Assembly (NCBI GenBank): GCA_945787505.1
Contig: CALZHC010000016.1
Coordinates: 1-35,228 of the forward strand
DNA: 35,228 bases
Source: an uncultured Alistipes sp.
Lineage (GTDB): Bacteria > Bacteroidota > Bacteroidia > Bacteroidales > UBA932
Reading direction: 5' to 3'
Below the pieces are notes generated by a model that made no database searches, had not been told where the DNA came from, and saw only the letters and a list, made by a program, of their open reading frames with translations. Below, piece by piece: positions 25,798-32,960 of the stretch. How positions within the stretch are numbered: the stretch's first letter is position 1; every line of letters starts with the position of its first letter. A program made the position numbers and the translations under genes.

Positions 25798-26811
25798 ATG
25801 GCAATAAGAAATGTTAAATTTGAAAGTCAGGACAGAAGAATGAACCAGATTCTCTCTGTTCTCAATGCTGAAGGAATCAAAAGCATCGAAGAAGCCAATG
25901 AAATCTGCGAACAGTATGGTCTCGATCCTTACAAGACTTGTGAGGAGACACAGCCTATCTGTTTTGAAAATGCAAAATGGGCTTATGTAGTTGGTGCAGC
26001 CATTGCACTTAAAAGAGGATGCAAGAATGCTGCAGAAGCAGCAGAAGCTATCGGAGTAGGTCTCCAGTCTTTCTGTATCCCCGGTTCTGTTGCCGATGAC
26101 CGTAAAGTAGGTATCGGACATGGAAATTTAGCTGCCCGTCTTCTGAGCGAAGAGACCAAATGTTTTGCATTCCTTGCAGGACATGAATCTTTTGCAGCAG
26201 CTGAAGGCGCTATCAAGATTGCAGCAAAAGCTGATAAGGTGCGTAAAGAACCCCTCAGGTGTATTCTTAACGGTCTGGGTAAGGATGCAGCCCTTATTAT
26301 CTCGCGTATCAATGGTTTTACATATGTAGAGACAGATTTTGACTATTTCACCGGTGAGCTTAAGATCGTAAGGGAAGTTGCTTACAGTGACGGTCCTCGT
26401 GCCAAAGTGAGATGTTACGGTGCGAATGATGTTCGTGAAGGGGTAGCAATTATGCATAAAGAGGGTGTGGATGTATCTATTACAGGTAATTCTACCAACC
26501 CTACCCGTTTCCAGCATCCAGTTGCAGGAACCTATAAAAAGGAATGTATGCTTCAGGGCAAGAATTACTTCTCTGTTGCTTCCGGTGGTGGTACAGGACG
26601 TACTCTTCATCCCGACAATATGGCGGCAGGTCCTGCTTCATATGGTATGACAGACACAATGGGCCGTATGCACTCGGATGCACAGTTTGCTGGTTCCTCT
26701 TCTGTTCCCGCTCATGTAGAGATGATGGGATTCCTTGGAATAGGCAATAACCCTATGGTGGGTGCAACAGTTGCAGTGGCTGTCGATGTGGCTACAGCTT
26801 TGAATAAATAG
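25798..26811 (+). CDS. GGGtGRT protein
   Basis: A 337-residue cytosolic protein named for its motif: GGGTGRTLHPDN at residues 263-274. The C-terminal part is Gly/Ala/Met-rich (GMTDTMGRMHSDAQFAGSS, GIGNNPMVGATVAV). Several cysteines are present: 37, 48, 55, 75, 93, 122, 155, 206 and 250. The family has no established function. Conserved linkage to the NifU-like gene immediately upstream suggests an Fe-S enzyme or a partner of it. An unusually good Shine-Dalgarno-like AAGGAG lies 10 nt before the ATG, rare in this window. Last gene of the operon; a terminator follows. Confidence 0.92.
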   Translation: MAIRNVKFESQDRRMNQILSVLNAEGIKSIEEANEICEQYGLDPYKTCEETQPICFENAKWAYVVGAAIALKRGCKNAAEAAEAIGVGLQSFCIPGSVADDRKVGIGHGNLAARLLSEETKCFAFLAGHESFAAAEGAIKIAAKADKVRKEPLRCILNGLGKDAALIISRINGFTYVETDFDYFTGELKIVREVAYSDGPRAKVRCYGANDVREGVAIMHKEGVDVSITGNSTNPTRFQHPVAGTYKKECMLQGKNYFSVASGGGTGRTLHPDNMAAGPASYGMTDTMGRMHSDAQFAGSSSVPAHVEMMGFLGIGNNPMVGATVAVAVDVATALNK

Positions 26812-26826
26812 TTTTAATTTTGATAG

Positions 26827-26860
26827 GGGAGGATTGTCCTGCGGGACTCTTCCCTTTTTT
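26827..26860 (+). terminator. Rho-independent terminator after the GGGtGRT gene
   Basis: The stem pairs GGGAGGA (26827-26833) and GTCC (26836-26839) with GGAC and TCTTCCC (26844-26854), with a 2-nt TT bulge and loop TGCG, followed by six T residues. The ftsE ATG lies only 11 nt beyond the T run. Confidence 0.85.
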
Positions 26861-26871
26861 ATATTGTTTCG

Positions 26872-27570
26872 ATGGATTCTCCAGAAAAAGCTCTTCCGAT
26901 TATCCTGTTCGAGGATATCTCCATTTTCAACAATGGGAATCTGATTATTGACTCTCTTAATATGTCTGTCAATAAGGGGGAGTTCATTTATATCGAAGGA
27001 AAAGTAGGTAGTGGAAAGACATCCATTATCAAGTCTCTCATTGGCGAATTGCCGGTAAAGGGAAAGGTGGCAAGGGTAGGAGAGTTTGACCTTCTCAGGC
27101 TCAAGAATAGGAAGATACCATATCTCAGGAGAAAGATCGGTGTGGTATTTCAGGATTTTCAGCTATTGATGGATAGATCAGTGTATGATAATTTAGCTTT
27201 TGTTCTCAAGGCAACAGGAATGAGCAATTCAAGGGATATCGACAGTAGAATCAAGAGCGTCCTTGAAGGTGTAGGCATGTCTCTGAAGGCTCACAAGATG
27301 CCTCACCAACTCTCGGGTGGAGAACAGCAGCGTATTGCAATTGCAAGGGCTCTGCTGAATGAGCCGGATATTATTTTAGCAGATGAACCTACCGGAAATC
27401 TGGACGATGAGACGGCAGAAGGCATAATGAATCTACTGTTGAATATCAATAGGGAAATGGGACCGGCTGTCATAATGGTAACACATAACCGCTCCATAAT
27501 ATCCAAGTTCCCTGGTAAGAGGTGGCTCTGTGAAAACTGTTCTTGTAATTTGATAAGGGAAGATGCATGA
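26872..27570 (+). CDS. ftsE: Cell-division ABC transporter ATP-binding protein FtsE
   Basis: A 232-residue ABC ATPase that pairs with membrane protein FtsX at the divisome and controls peptidoglycan hydrolases. Walker A is GKVGSGKTS (about 43-51). Then come the FtsE-type [18 protein letters not shown] with Q-loop and [17 protein letters not shown], the signature LSGGEQQR, Walker [10 protein letters not shown] and the H-loop VTHNRS. The C-terminus is short and Cys-containing. No ftsX is adjacent, as is common in Bacteroidota. The start is fixed by the first beta strand (ILFEDISIF). It lies 11 nt after a terminator, so the gene has no obvious promoter of its own. The last 4 nt overlap nth (ATGA). 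Confidence 0.93.
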   Translation: MDSPEKALPIILFEDISIFNNGNLIIDSLNMSVNKGEFIYIEGKVGSGKTSIIKSLIGELPVKGKVARVGEFDLLRLKNRKIPYLRRKIGVVFQDFQLLMDRSVYDNLAFVLKATGMSNSRDIDSRIKSVLEGVGMSLKAHKMPHQLSGGEQQRIAIARALLNEPDIILADEPTGNLDDETAEGIMNLLLNINREMGPAVIMVTHNRSIISKFPGKRWLCENCSCNLIREDA

Positions 27571-28217
27571 AACTGAATGATAGATACGATGCCATTATTG
27601 AATGGTTCAGGCTCAACAGACCATCAGTCCGCTCTGAGTTGAATTTCTCGAATGGATTCGAGTTGTTGTGCGCTGTAATGCTTTCTGCTCAGTGTACCGA
27701 CAAGAGAGTCAACATGGTTACTCCGGTGCTTTTCAGTAAGTATCCTACCCCGAAAGCGCTTTCGGAGGCCTCTTTTGAGGATTTGTACGCTATTATCAAG
27801 TCTGTTTCTTATCCCAACAGCAAAGGAGAGCATCTTATAGGGATGTCAAGGATGCTTGTGAGTGATTTCGATGGAGAGATTCCTGACAGTGTCGAAAAAC
27901 TCATGAAACTTCCGGGTGTGGGAAGGAAGACTGCGAATGTGGTAGCTTCTATTCTGTTTAACGAGCCGGTTATTGCAGTCGACACTCACGTCTTCAGGGT
28001 GTCCCACCGTATCGGTCTTTCTAAAGGCTCTACTCCTGAGAAGGTGGAGAAGGATCTAACAACCCATATTCCTGCCGAATATAGGGCCACTGCGCATCAT
28101 TGGCTCATTCTCCATGGCCGTTATATCTGCACAGCCCGCAATCCAAAATGTCAGGAGTGCGGTATTTCCCAGTGGTGTAAGGAGTATGAAAAAAATAAAG
28201 TAGAGTATGATAAGTGA
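27567..28217 (+). CDS. nth: Endonuclease III (DNA glycosylase/AP lyase)
   Basis: A 216-residue base-excision-repair enzyme that removes oxidised pyrimidines and cleaves AP sites. The helix-hairpin-helix [12 protein letters not shown] carries the catalytic Lys121, and Asp139 ([12 protein letters not shown]) is the catalytic aspartate. The [4Fe-4S] cluster loop has Cys188-x6-Cys195-x2-Cys198-x5-Cys204. Length is normal. It overlaps ftsE by 4 nt and the xer gene by 11 nt, so the three are translationally coupled. Confidence 0.97.
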   Translation: MKLNDRYDAIIEWFRLNRPSVRSELNFSNGFELLCAVMLSAQCTDKRVNMVTPVLFSKYPTPKALSEASFEDLYAIIKSVSYPNSKGEHLIGMSRMLVSDFDGEIPDSVEKLMKLPGVGRKTANVVASILFNEPVIAVDTHVFRVSHRIGLSKGSTPEKVEKDLTTHIPAEYRATAHHWLILHGRYICTARNPKCQECGISQWCKEYEKNKVEYDK

Positions 28218-29106
28218 CAAATGGCAAAAACTTATTGATGAATTTTCTCTTTTTCTCCAACTTGAACGCTCACTCTCCAAGAGTACTGTCATCTCATATA
28301 TAAGCGACATCAAAAAGTTTGCTCAGCGGTCAGAAATAGAGGACCCTTTGGCGGTAAGTAGGGAGAATCTGTCGGAGTATACCTATTTCATGATGACAAA
28401 TGGCTTCTCAAAAAGAAGTCAGGCGCGTTTTGTAAGCTCCATAAAATCTTTTTACAATTATATAGAAGTTGAGGGAATCAGTTCTGTAAACCCTGCTCAA
28501 CTGCTCGAACTCCCCAAGATTAATCCCGCTCTTCCTTCAGTGCTTACAGTAGAGGAGGTAGATGCAATAATAGATAGTGTTGACCTGTCTGAACCTTTGG
28601 GTCACAGGAACAAGGCAATTCTTGAGACTCTTTATTCTACAGGAATGCGTGTGAGTGAACTTGTTATGTTGAGGGTATCTGATATTTTTCAGGAGGAGGG
28701 ATTTGTAAAGGTAATAGGGAAGGGGGATAAACAAAGAATTATTCCAATTAACCCCACTGCGCTGGATTATATCAAAAAATGGCTTGAATCACCCTACAGA
28801 GTGGTCAAACCCAGATATCTCGATTATGTTTTTACTAATAGTAGAGGTAATCACCTTACGCGGGTGATGGTCTATCTCATAGTTAAAAATCAAGCAGCAA
28901 TTGCAGGCATTGAAAAAGAGATATCGCCTCATACTTTTAGACACTCCTTTGCCACTCATCTAGTGGAAAACGGTGCAGATCTGAGAGCTGTGCAGCAGAT
29001 GCTCGGTCATGAAAGCATTCTCACTACACAGGTCTATACTCATGTCGATTCTGCCAAGTGGCAGAAAGGGATACTTGATCATCATCCCAGAAATGCAAAG
29101 AAATAA
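28207..29106 (+). CDS. Tyrosine site-specific recombinase XerC/XerD
   Basis: A 299-residue recombinase of the size and form used for chromosome-dimer resolution at dif. The catalytic set is complete: Arg148 (STGMRVSEL), Lys172 (GKGDKQR), His242 and Arg245 (PHTFRHSFATHL), His268 (LGHES) and nucleophile Tyr277 (TQVYTHV). The N-terminal SAM-like core-binding domain covers about residues 1-100. Operon overlap with nth and ftsE and the absence of mobile-element genes argue for a housekeeping Xer rather than an integrase. XerC and XerD cannot be separated confidently here; XerD is slightly favoured. It overlaps the following DUF3795 gene by 14 nt. Confidence 0.95.
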   Translation: MISDKWQKLIDEFSLFLQLERSLSKSTVISYISDIKKFAQRSEIEDPLAVSRENLSEYTYFMMTNGFSKRSQARFVSSIKSFYNYIEVEGISSVNPAQLLELPKINPALPSVLTVEEVDAIIDSVDLSEPLGHRNKAILETLYSTGMRVSELVMLRVSDIFQEEGFVKVIGKGDKQRIIPINPTALDYIKKWLESPYRVVKPRYLDYVFTNSRGNHLTRVMVYLIVKNQAAIAGIEKEISPHTFRHSFATHLVENGADLRAVQQMLGHESILTTQVYTHVDSAKWQKGILDHHPRNAKK

Positions 29107-29332
29107 CTTCCATATAGCTTATTGTGGTTTCGACTGTGCTTCATGTCCTTTATATCCTTCCGGATGTTCCGGATGCAAGGGGGATGGCAAAAAACTGGAT
29201 TTTTGTGACAGAGGCTGCCAAATCAGAAGATGTGCCCGAGAGAGGTATTGTGACCTTTGCGCGAAGGAGTGCCCAGACTATAAGAGCTGTACTCTTTTCG
29301 ATGTAATAAGAAAAAAGAGCAGTTCCTATTAG
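29093..29332 (+). CDS. DUF3795-family Cys-rich small protein
   Basis: A 79-residue protein starting at 29093 (MQRNNFHIAYCG). A longer in-frame ATG at 29009 lies deep inside the xer gene and adds nothing family-like. The Cys pattern is YCGFDCASCPLY, GCSGCKG, FCDRGCQIRRC, YCDLCAKECPDYKSC, typical of DUF3795 and suggesting Zn or Fe-S binding. Function is unknown. It overlaps xer by 14 nt, so it is probably coupled to it. Its last codons (RKKSSSY) and stop form part of a terminator hairpin used by the opposite strand. Confidence 0.88.
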   Translation: MQRNNFHIAYCGFDCASCPLYPSGCSGCKGDGKKLDFCDRGCQIRRCARERYCDLCAKECPDYKSCTLFDVIRKKSSSY

Positions 29333-29345
29333 TCAGAACCGCTCT
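29311..29345 (-). terminator. Terminator of tRNA-Arg / plsX transcript, inside the DUF3795 3' end
   Basis: Read on the minus strand, AGAGCGGTTC pairs with GAACTGCTCT (one G-U) across a 10-nt loop and is followed by a T run. The DUF3795 stop codon lies in the loop. On the plus strand the hairpin has an A-C mismatch and no T run. Confidence 0.85.
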
Positions 29346-29347
29346 CT

Positions 29348-29422
29348 TGGTAGCTCCGGGCGGAATCGAACCGCCATCTAAAGTTTAGGAAACTTCCATT
29401 CTATCCGTTGAACTACAGAGCC
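29348..29422 (-). tRNA. tRNA-Arg (anticodon CCT)
   Basis: Complete cloverleaf on the minus strand. The acceptor arm is GGCTCTG/CGGAGCT and the D arm GTTC/GAAT. The anticodon arm is GAAGT/ACTTT with loop TTCCTAA (anticodon CCT), and the T arm is GGCGG-TTCGATT-CCGCC. The discriminator is A and the CCA tail is encoded, unlike the tRNA-Lys in this window. It lies 9 nt downstream of the plsX stop on the same strand. Confidence 0.96.
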
Positions 29423-29431
29423 ATTGAATAA

Positions 29432-30367
29432 TTATGCAAATATATTAAAATTCTCGATTAATCTACTTTTTAATACACTTTCTGCCTTAAAAATCATATT
29501 TGCAATTGCTGCTGAAGAACTTCTGCCGTGTCCTATAATCACTACTGATGATACTCCGAGTACTGCAGTGCCTCCATAGAGTTCATAATTGAACCTTGAG
29601 AGGTAAGCGTCTTCTATCTCTCTCTTGCAAACGATGTTGTACAACGCCTCAGCCTGTTTTAGAAATAGATTTCCAGTGAAGCCGTCCGTTACCACTACAT
29701 CTGCGCAGCTGTCTGTAAATATGTTGTCCGGTTCGATGTTGCCTATGAAGTTGAAATCGGAACCTTCAGAAAAGAGTGTATATGCCTCTTTTACATTGAG
29801 ATTCCCTTTGCCGCTTTCCGCTCCGATGTTCAGCAGTCCTACCTTGGGCTCCTTTACCCCCAAAACGCTTTTGGAGTAGATATTTCCCAAAGCTCCAAAT
29901 TGGAGAAGGTTATCAGGTCTGCAATCGGCATTGAATCCTACATCCAGCAGGAGGACCTTGTTTCCATTAATCAGAGGGAGTTCCACTGAAATGCATGGAC
30001 GGGAAATCTTGTTGATCATGTTCAGTGTAAGTGAACACCCTACCATCATCGCACCCGTGTTACCGGCACTTGCAAAGGCATCTATATCCCCTGATTCTAG
30101 AAGTTGGAATCCTTTCACTATGCTGGATTCCCTCTTCCTGTGGAACGCTGATACCGGGTGGTCTGTAAAGAGGATATTGTCCTTACAATCAATAATAACA
30201 AATCTACCGGGATCAAAACCTGCATTGTTACAGATCCCGGTAATAATTTCCCTATCCCCGAAGAGCCAGATCTGAATATCTTTGTGCGCAGAAGCGTCGA
30301 TCGCTCCTAACACAGCGTTGAGCGGGGCAAAGTCCCCACCCATTGCATCAAGACCGATCTTCAACAT
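29432..30367 (-). CDS. plsX: Phosphate acyltransferase PlsX
   Basis: A 311-residue enzyme that converts acyl-ACP and phosphate to acyl-phosphate, the donor for the first step of phospholipid synthesis. Family motifs are the start MLKIGLDAMGGDFAP, a conserved SAGNTGAMMVG block, and GFTGNLFLKQAEA near the C-terminus. Length is near the short end of the family. It is third in a yceD-rpmF-plsX operon, the usual bacterial order. The fabH gene that often follows is absent; tRNA-Arg comes next instead. Confidence 0.96.
   Translation of the reverse strand: MLKIGLDAMGGDFAPLNAVLGAIDASAHKDIQIWLFGDREIITGICNNAGFDPGRFVIIDCKDNILFTDHPVSAFHRKRESSIVKGFQLLESGDIDAFASAGNTGAMMVGCSLTLNMINKISRPCISVELPLINGNKVLLLDVGFNADCRPDNLLQFGALGNIYSKSVLGVKEPKVGLLNIGAESGKGNLNVKEAYTLFSEGSDFNFIGNIEPDNIFTDSCADVVVTDGFTGNLFLKQAEALYNIVCKREIEDAYLSRFNYELYGGTAVLGVSSVVIIGHGRSSSAAIANMIFKAESVLKSRLIENFNIFA
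29437..29444 (-). promoter_or_regulatory. -7 promoter element TATATTTG for tRNA-Arg, inside plsX
   Basis: Perfect TAnnTTTG box 14 nt upstream of the tRNA on the minus strand, formed by the last codons of plsX. No -33 TTTG is visible. Confidence 0.5.
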
Positions 30368-30382
30368 CAGTTATGCAAAGAA

Positions 30383-30565
30383 TTATTCAACATTCTTTGC
30401 CACCATGAGGCGACCGCGATAGTATCCGCATTCAGGGCATACTCTGTGGTACAATACAGCAGCACCACAGTTTGAACATGTTGCCATTGTAGGAACAGTT
30501 AACTTATCGTGTGTTCTACGTTTGTCTCTACGCTGTTTAGAGAGCTTGTGTTTAGGATGTGCCAT
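30383..30565 (-). CDS. rpmF: 50S ribosomal protein L32
   Basis: A 60-residue ribosomal protein. The N-terminus MAHPKHKLSKQRRDKRRTH is basic and typical of L32. The zinc ribbon CSNCG...CPECG is intact, making this the zinc-containing form. Gaps of 15-16 nt on both sides place it in the operon with yceD and plsX. Confidence 0.97.
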   Translation of the reverse strand: MAHPKHKLSKQRRDKRRTHDKLTVPTMATCSNCGAAVLYHRVCPECGYYRGRLMVAKNVE

Positions 30566-30581
30566 CTTATTTTAATTTTAA

Positions 30582-31055
30582 TTATTTTAATATATTCTTC
30601 ATTTTCTCCATCATTTCAGGATTGCATTCTCCATCATGATGTACTTTTCTTATAGGAAGGGATGTACATACATAGTCATAGATCAACTGACTCAGGTCGA
30701 TATCGGCCGATGTCCTGTCAAGCACCACAACATCTTTCTCCTCAGAAATCTCCTGATCGGCAATATCTGAAGTATCAGACAAATCTGAGAAGAGGACATC
30801 AAATGTCTCGTCAATCTTGACAGGCAGGTCCAGATTATCCAGACATCTGTCGCACATCACTGTTACTGTCCCGTTAATTAACATGCTGAGTCTCATTGCA
30901 GGACCATTCTTTTCAAGTGTAGCCTCGACTGTGATTCCCGCATCGGAAATCATGTCATTTTCAAACGCCTCAAAGAAACCTCCGTCAAGTATGAATGTAT
31001 ACTTGTGACTTCCGTTTCCCAATCCTTTGGTCTCAATCTTACAAATGTTACTCAT
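30582..31055 (-). CDS. YceD/DUF177 family protein
   Basis: A 157-residue protein of the YceD family, found upstream of rpmF in most bacteria and linked to 23S rRNA accumulation. The motif VMCDRCLDNLDLPVKI (Cys68, Cys71) and the later HHDGECNPEM (Cys144) are typical and may bind a metal. An acidic middle stretch (DLSDTSDIADQEISEEKD) is also characteristic. A promoter is visible upstream. Confidence 0.92.
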   Translation of the reverse strand: MSNICKIETKGLGNGSHKYTFILDGGFFEAFENDMISDAGITVEATLEKNGPAMRLSMLINGTVTVMCDRCLDNLDLPVKIDETFDVLFSDLSDTSDIADQEISEEKDVVVLDRTSADIDLSQLIYDYVCTSLPIRKVHHDGECNPEMMEKMKNILK

Positions 31056-31077
31056 CTCTCCGTAAATTAAGGGGCGA

Positions 31078-31108
31078 CAAAGATATAAAAATTTTCAGTA
31101 TTATCAAC
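31078..31108 (-). promoter_or_regulatory. Promoter of the yceD-rpmF-plsX operon
   Basis: On the minus strand GTTG (31105-31108, one mismatch to TTTG), a 19-nt spacer and TATCTTTG (31078-31085), 22 nt before the ATG. The -33 box overlaps the end of typA. Confidence 0.6.
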
Positions 31109-32903
31109 CTTTTCTGCGTTTTCTTTCTGTTTCATCCAGAATAATCTTCCTCAAACGCATTGAAACGGGTGTAACTTCTACCAATTCATCTTCCTGTATG
31201 TATTCAAGAGCCTCTTCCAGTGAGAATCTTATGGGAGGAGGGAGCATCACTTTGTCATCGGAACCTGAGGCTCGCATGTTTGTGAGCTTTTTAGTCTTAC
31301 AAATATTGATTGCAAGGTCGCTCGCTCTGGTGTGTTCTCCTACCACCTGACCTTCATATATATCCTCTCCGGGTTCGATAAAGAAGCGACCCCTGTCCTG
31401 AAGTTTGTCCATTGCATAGGCTACAGAGAGGCCTGTCTCGAGTGAAACCAGTGAACCGTTGTTGCGCTTTTCGATTTCTCCCTTGAAAGGTTCGTAACCT
31501 TTGAATCTATGTGCTACTACGGCTTCTCCCTGAGTTGCTGTCATCAGGTTGCTTCTCAGACCAATAAGACCTCTGGAGGGGATGTCAAATTCGAGATGGG
31601 CCCTATCTCCCCTTGTCTCCATGTGCATCAGGGCAGCCTTTCTTCTGGTGGAGATTTCTATGGCTTTTCCTACCATATCTTCGGGAAGGTCGATAGTTAG
31701 GGCCTCTATAGGTTCGCATCTCACGCCATTGATATTCTTGTCAAGGACTTTTGGCTGACCTACCTGAAGTTCGAATCCCTCTCTTCTCATCGTTTCGATC
31801 AGTACAGAAAGGTGAAGTACGCCACGTCCGTATACTATGAACGAATCTGCTGTAAGACCCTCTTTCACTCTGAGCGCAAGATTCTTTTCGAGCTCTTTTT
31901 CAAGCCTTTCCTTAAGGTGTCTTGAGGTTACGAACTTTCCTTCACGTCCGAAGAAGGGTGAATCGTTGATAGTAAAGAGCATACTCATCGTAGGCTCGTC
32001 AACGGTGATAGGGGGGAGGGCTTCGGGGTTTTCATAATCTGCTATAGTGTCTCCGATTTCGAAGTCTTCAACTCCTACAACTGCACAGATATCCCCGCAT
32101 GTCACCTTTTCAACGCTCCTCTTTTCGAGTCCTTCAAAGACGAGAAGATCTTTGATTCGCTGTTTCTCGATGATGCCATCCTTCTTGCAGAGTGAAATCT
32201 GCTGACCTGTCTTGATTTCTCCTCTTGCCACTCTGCCTACAGCGATACGTCCTACATAAGGGGAGTATTCGAGTGATGAAATCAGCATCTGAGGAGTTCC
32301 TTCCATGTATGGAGGAGCGGGAATCTCTTCCAATATGGTGTCGAGCAGGGGAATGATATCTGTAGAGGGTTTCCTCCAGTCTGTTGACATCCATCCCTGT
32401 TTTGCGCTTCCGTAGATGGTCTTGAAATCGAGCTGGTCTTCCGTTGCGTTGAGCGAAAACATCAGGTCAAATACCTGGTCGTTCACCTCATCGGGGCGAC
32501 AATTGGGCTTGTCGACCTTGTTGATGACAACGATTGGTTTCTTTCCCATCTCGATAGCTTTCTGAAGTACAAACCTTGTTTGGGGCATTGTGCCTTCAAA
32601 TGCATCCACGAGCAGCAGTACGCCGTCCGTCATGTTAAGCACTCTCTCTACCTCGCCACCGAAGTCAGCGTGGCCCGGAGTGTCTATAATGTTGATTTTG
32701 AATCCTTTGTAAGGTACTGATACATTCTTTGAAAGGATTGTGATACCACGTTCCCTTTCCAGATCGTTGTTGTCCAGAATCAACTCCTTGCCCTGCTTGT
32801 CATTTCCGCGGACAAGTTTCGCCTGATATATCATTCTGTCGACCAGGGTAGTCTTTCCGTGGTCGACGTGGGCGATAATTGCTATATTTCTAATGTCTTG
32901 CAT
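31104..32903 (-). CDS. typA: Ribosome-associated GTPase TypA/BipA
   Basis: A 599-residue translational GTPase of the EF-G superfamily involved in 50S assembly and stress responses. G1 is [14 protein letters not shown] (about 11-24), G2 lies in the [10 protein letters not shown] segment, G3 is [15 protein letters not shown] and G4 is NKVDKPN. Domain II, an EF-G III/V-like middle and the TypA-specific C-terminal part ([20 protein letters not shown]) are all present. Length is normal. It is divergent from guaA across a 57-nt shared promoter region. Confidence 0.97.
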   Translation of the reverse strand: MQDIRNIAIIAHVDHGKTTLVDRMIYQAKLVRGNDKQGKELILDNNDLERERGITILSKNVSVPYKGFKINIIDTPGHADFGGEVERVLNMTDGVLLLVDAFEGTMPQTRFVLQKAIEMGKKPIVVINKVDKPNCRPDEVNDQVFDLMFSLNATEDQLDFKTIYGSAKQGWMSTDWRKPSTDIIPLLDTILEEIPAPPYMEGTPQMLISSLEYSPYVGRIAVGRVARGEIKTGQQISLCKKDGIIEKQRIKDLLVFEGLEKRSVEKVTCGDICAVVGVEDFEIGDTIADYENPEALPPITVDEPTMSMLFTINDSPFFGREGKFVTSRHLKERLEKELEKNLALRVKEGLTADSFIVYGRGVLHLSVLIETMRREGFELQVGQPKVLDKNINGVRCEPIEALTIDLPEDMVGKAIEISTRRKAALMHMETRGDRAHLEFDIPSRGLIGLRSNLMTATQGEAVVAHRFKGYEPFKGEIEKRNNGSLVSLETGLSVAYAMDKLQDRGRFFIEPGEDIYEGQVVGEHTRASDLAINICKTKKLTNMRASGSDDKVMLPPPIRFSLEEALEYIQEDELVEVTPVSMRLRKIILDETERKRRKG

Positions 32904-32913
32904 AATTGAGGCG

Positions 32914-32942
32914 CAAAAATAATCTAAATTTGATTATATTTG
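32914..32942. promoter_or_regulatory. Divergent promoter region between typA and guaA
   Basis: The minus strand has TATTTTTG (32914-32921), 10 nt before the typA ATG. The plus strand has two -7 boxes in tandem, TAAATTTG (32925-32932) and TATATTTG (32935-32942), the latter 18 nt before guaA. No good -33 elements are seen. Confidence 0.5.
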
Positions 32943-32960
32943 TAGGATAATTTAAAAAAT

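Noticed and set aside
25600..26121. Minus-strand open frame of 173 codons opposite the NifU-like and GGGtGRT genes
   Set aside because: It overlaps two well-supported genes on the other strand, has no recognisable domain and no promoter; it is an antisense shadow.
29009..29092. Upstream in-frame start for the DUF3795 gene
   Set aside because: These codons lie inside the xer gene and do not resemble the family; the Cys-rich domain begins at 29093.
28207..29106. Tyrosine recombinase as a mobile-element integrase
   Set aside because: Size, XerC/D-type motifs and overlap with ftsE and nth indicate a housekeeping recombinase; no att repeats or cargo genes are seen.
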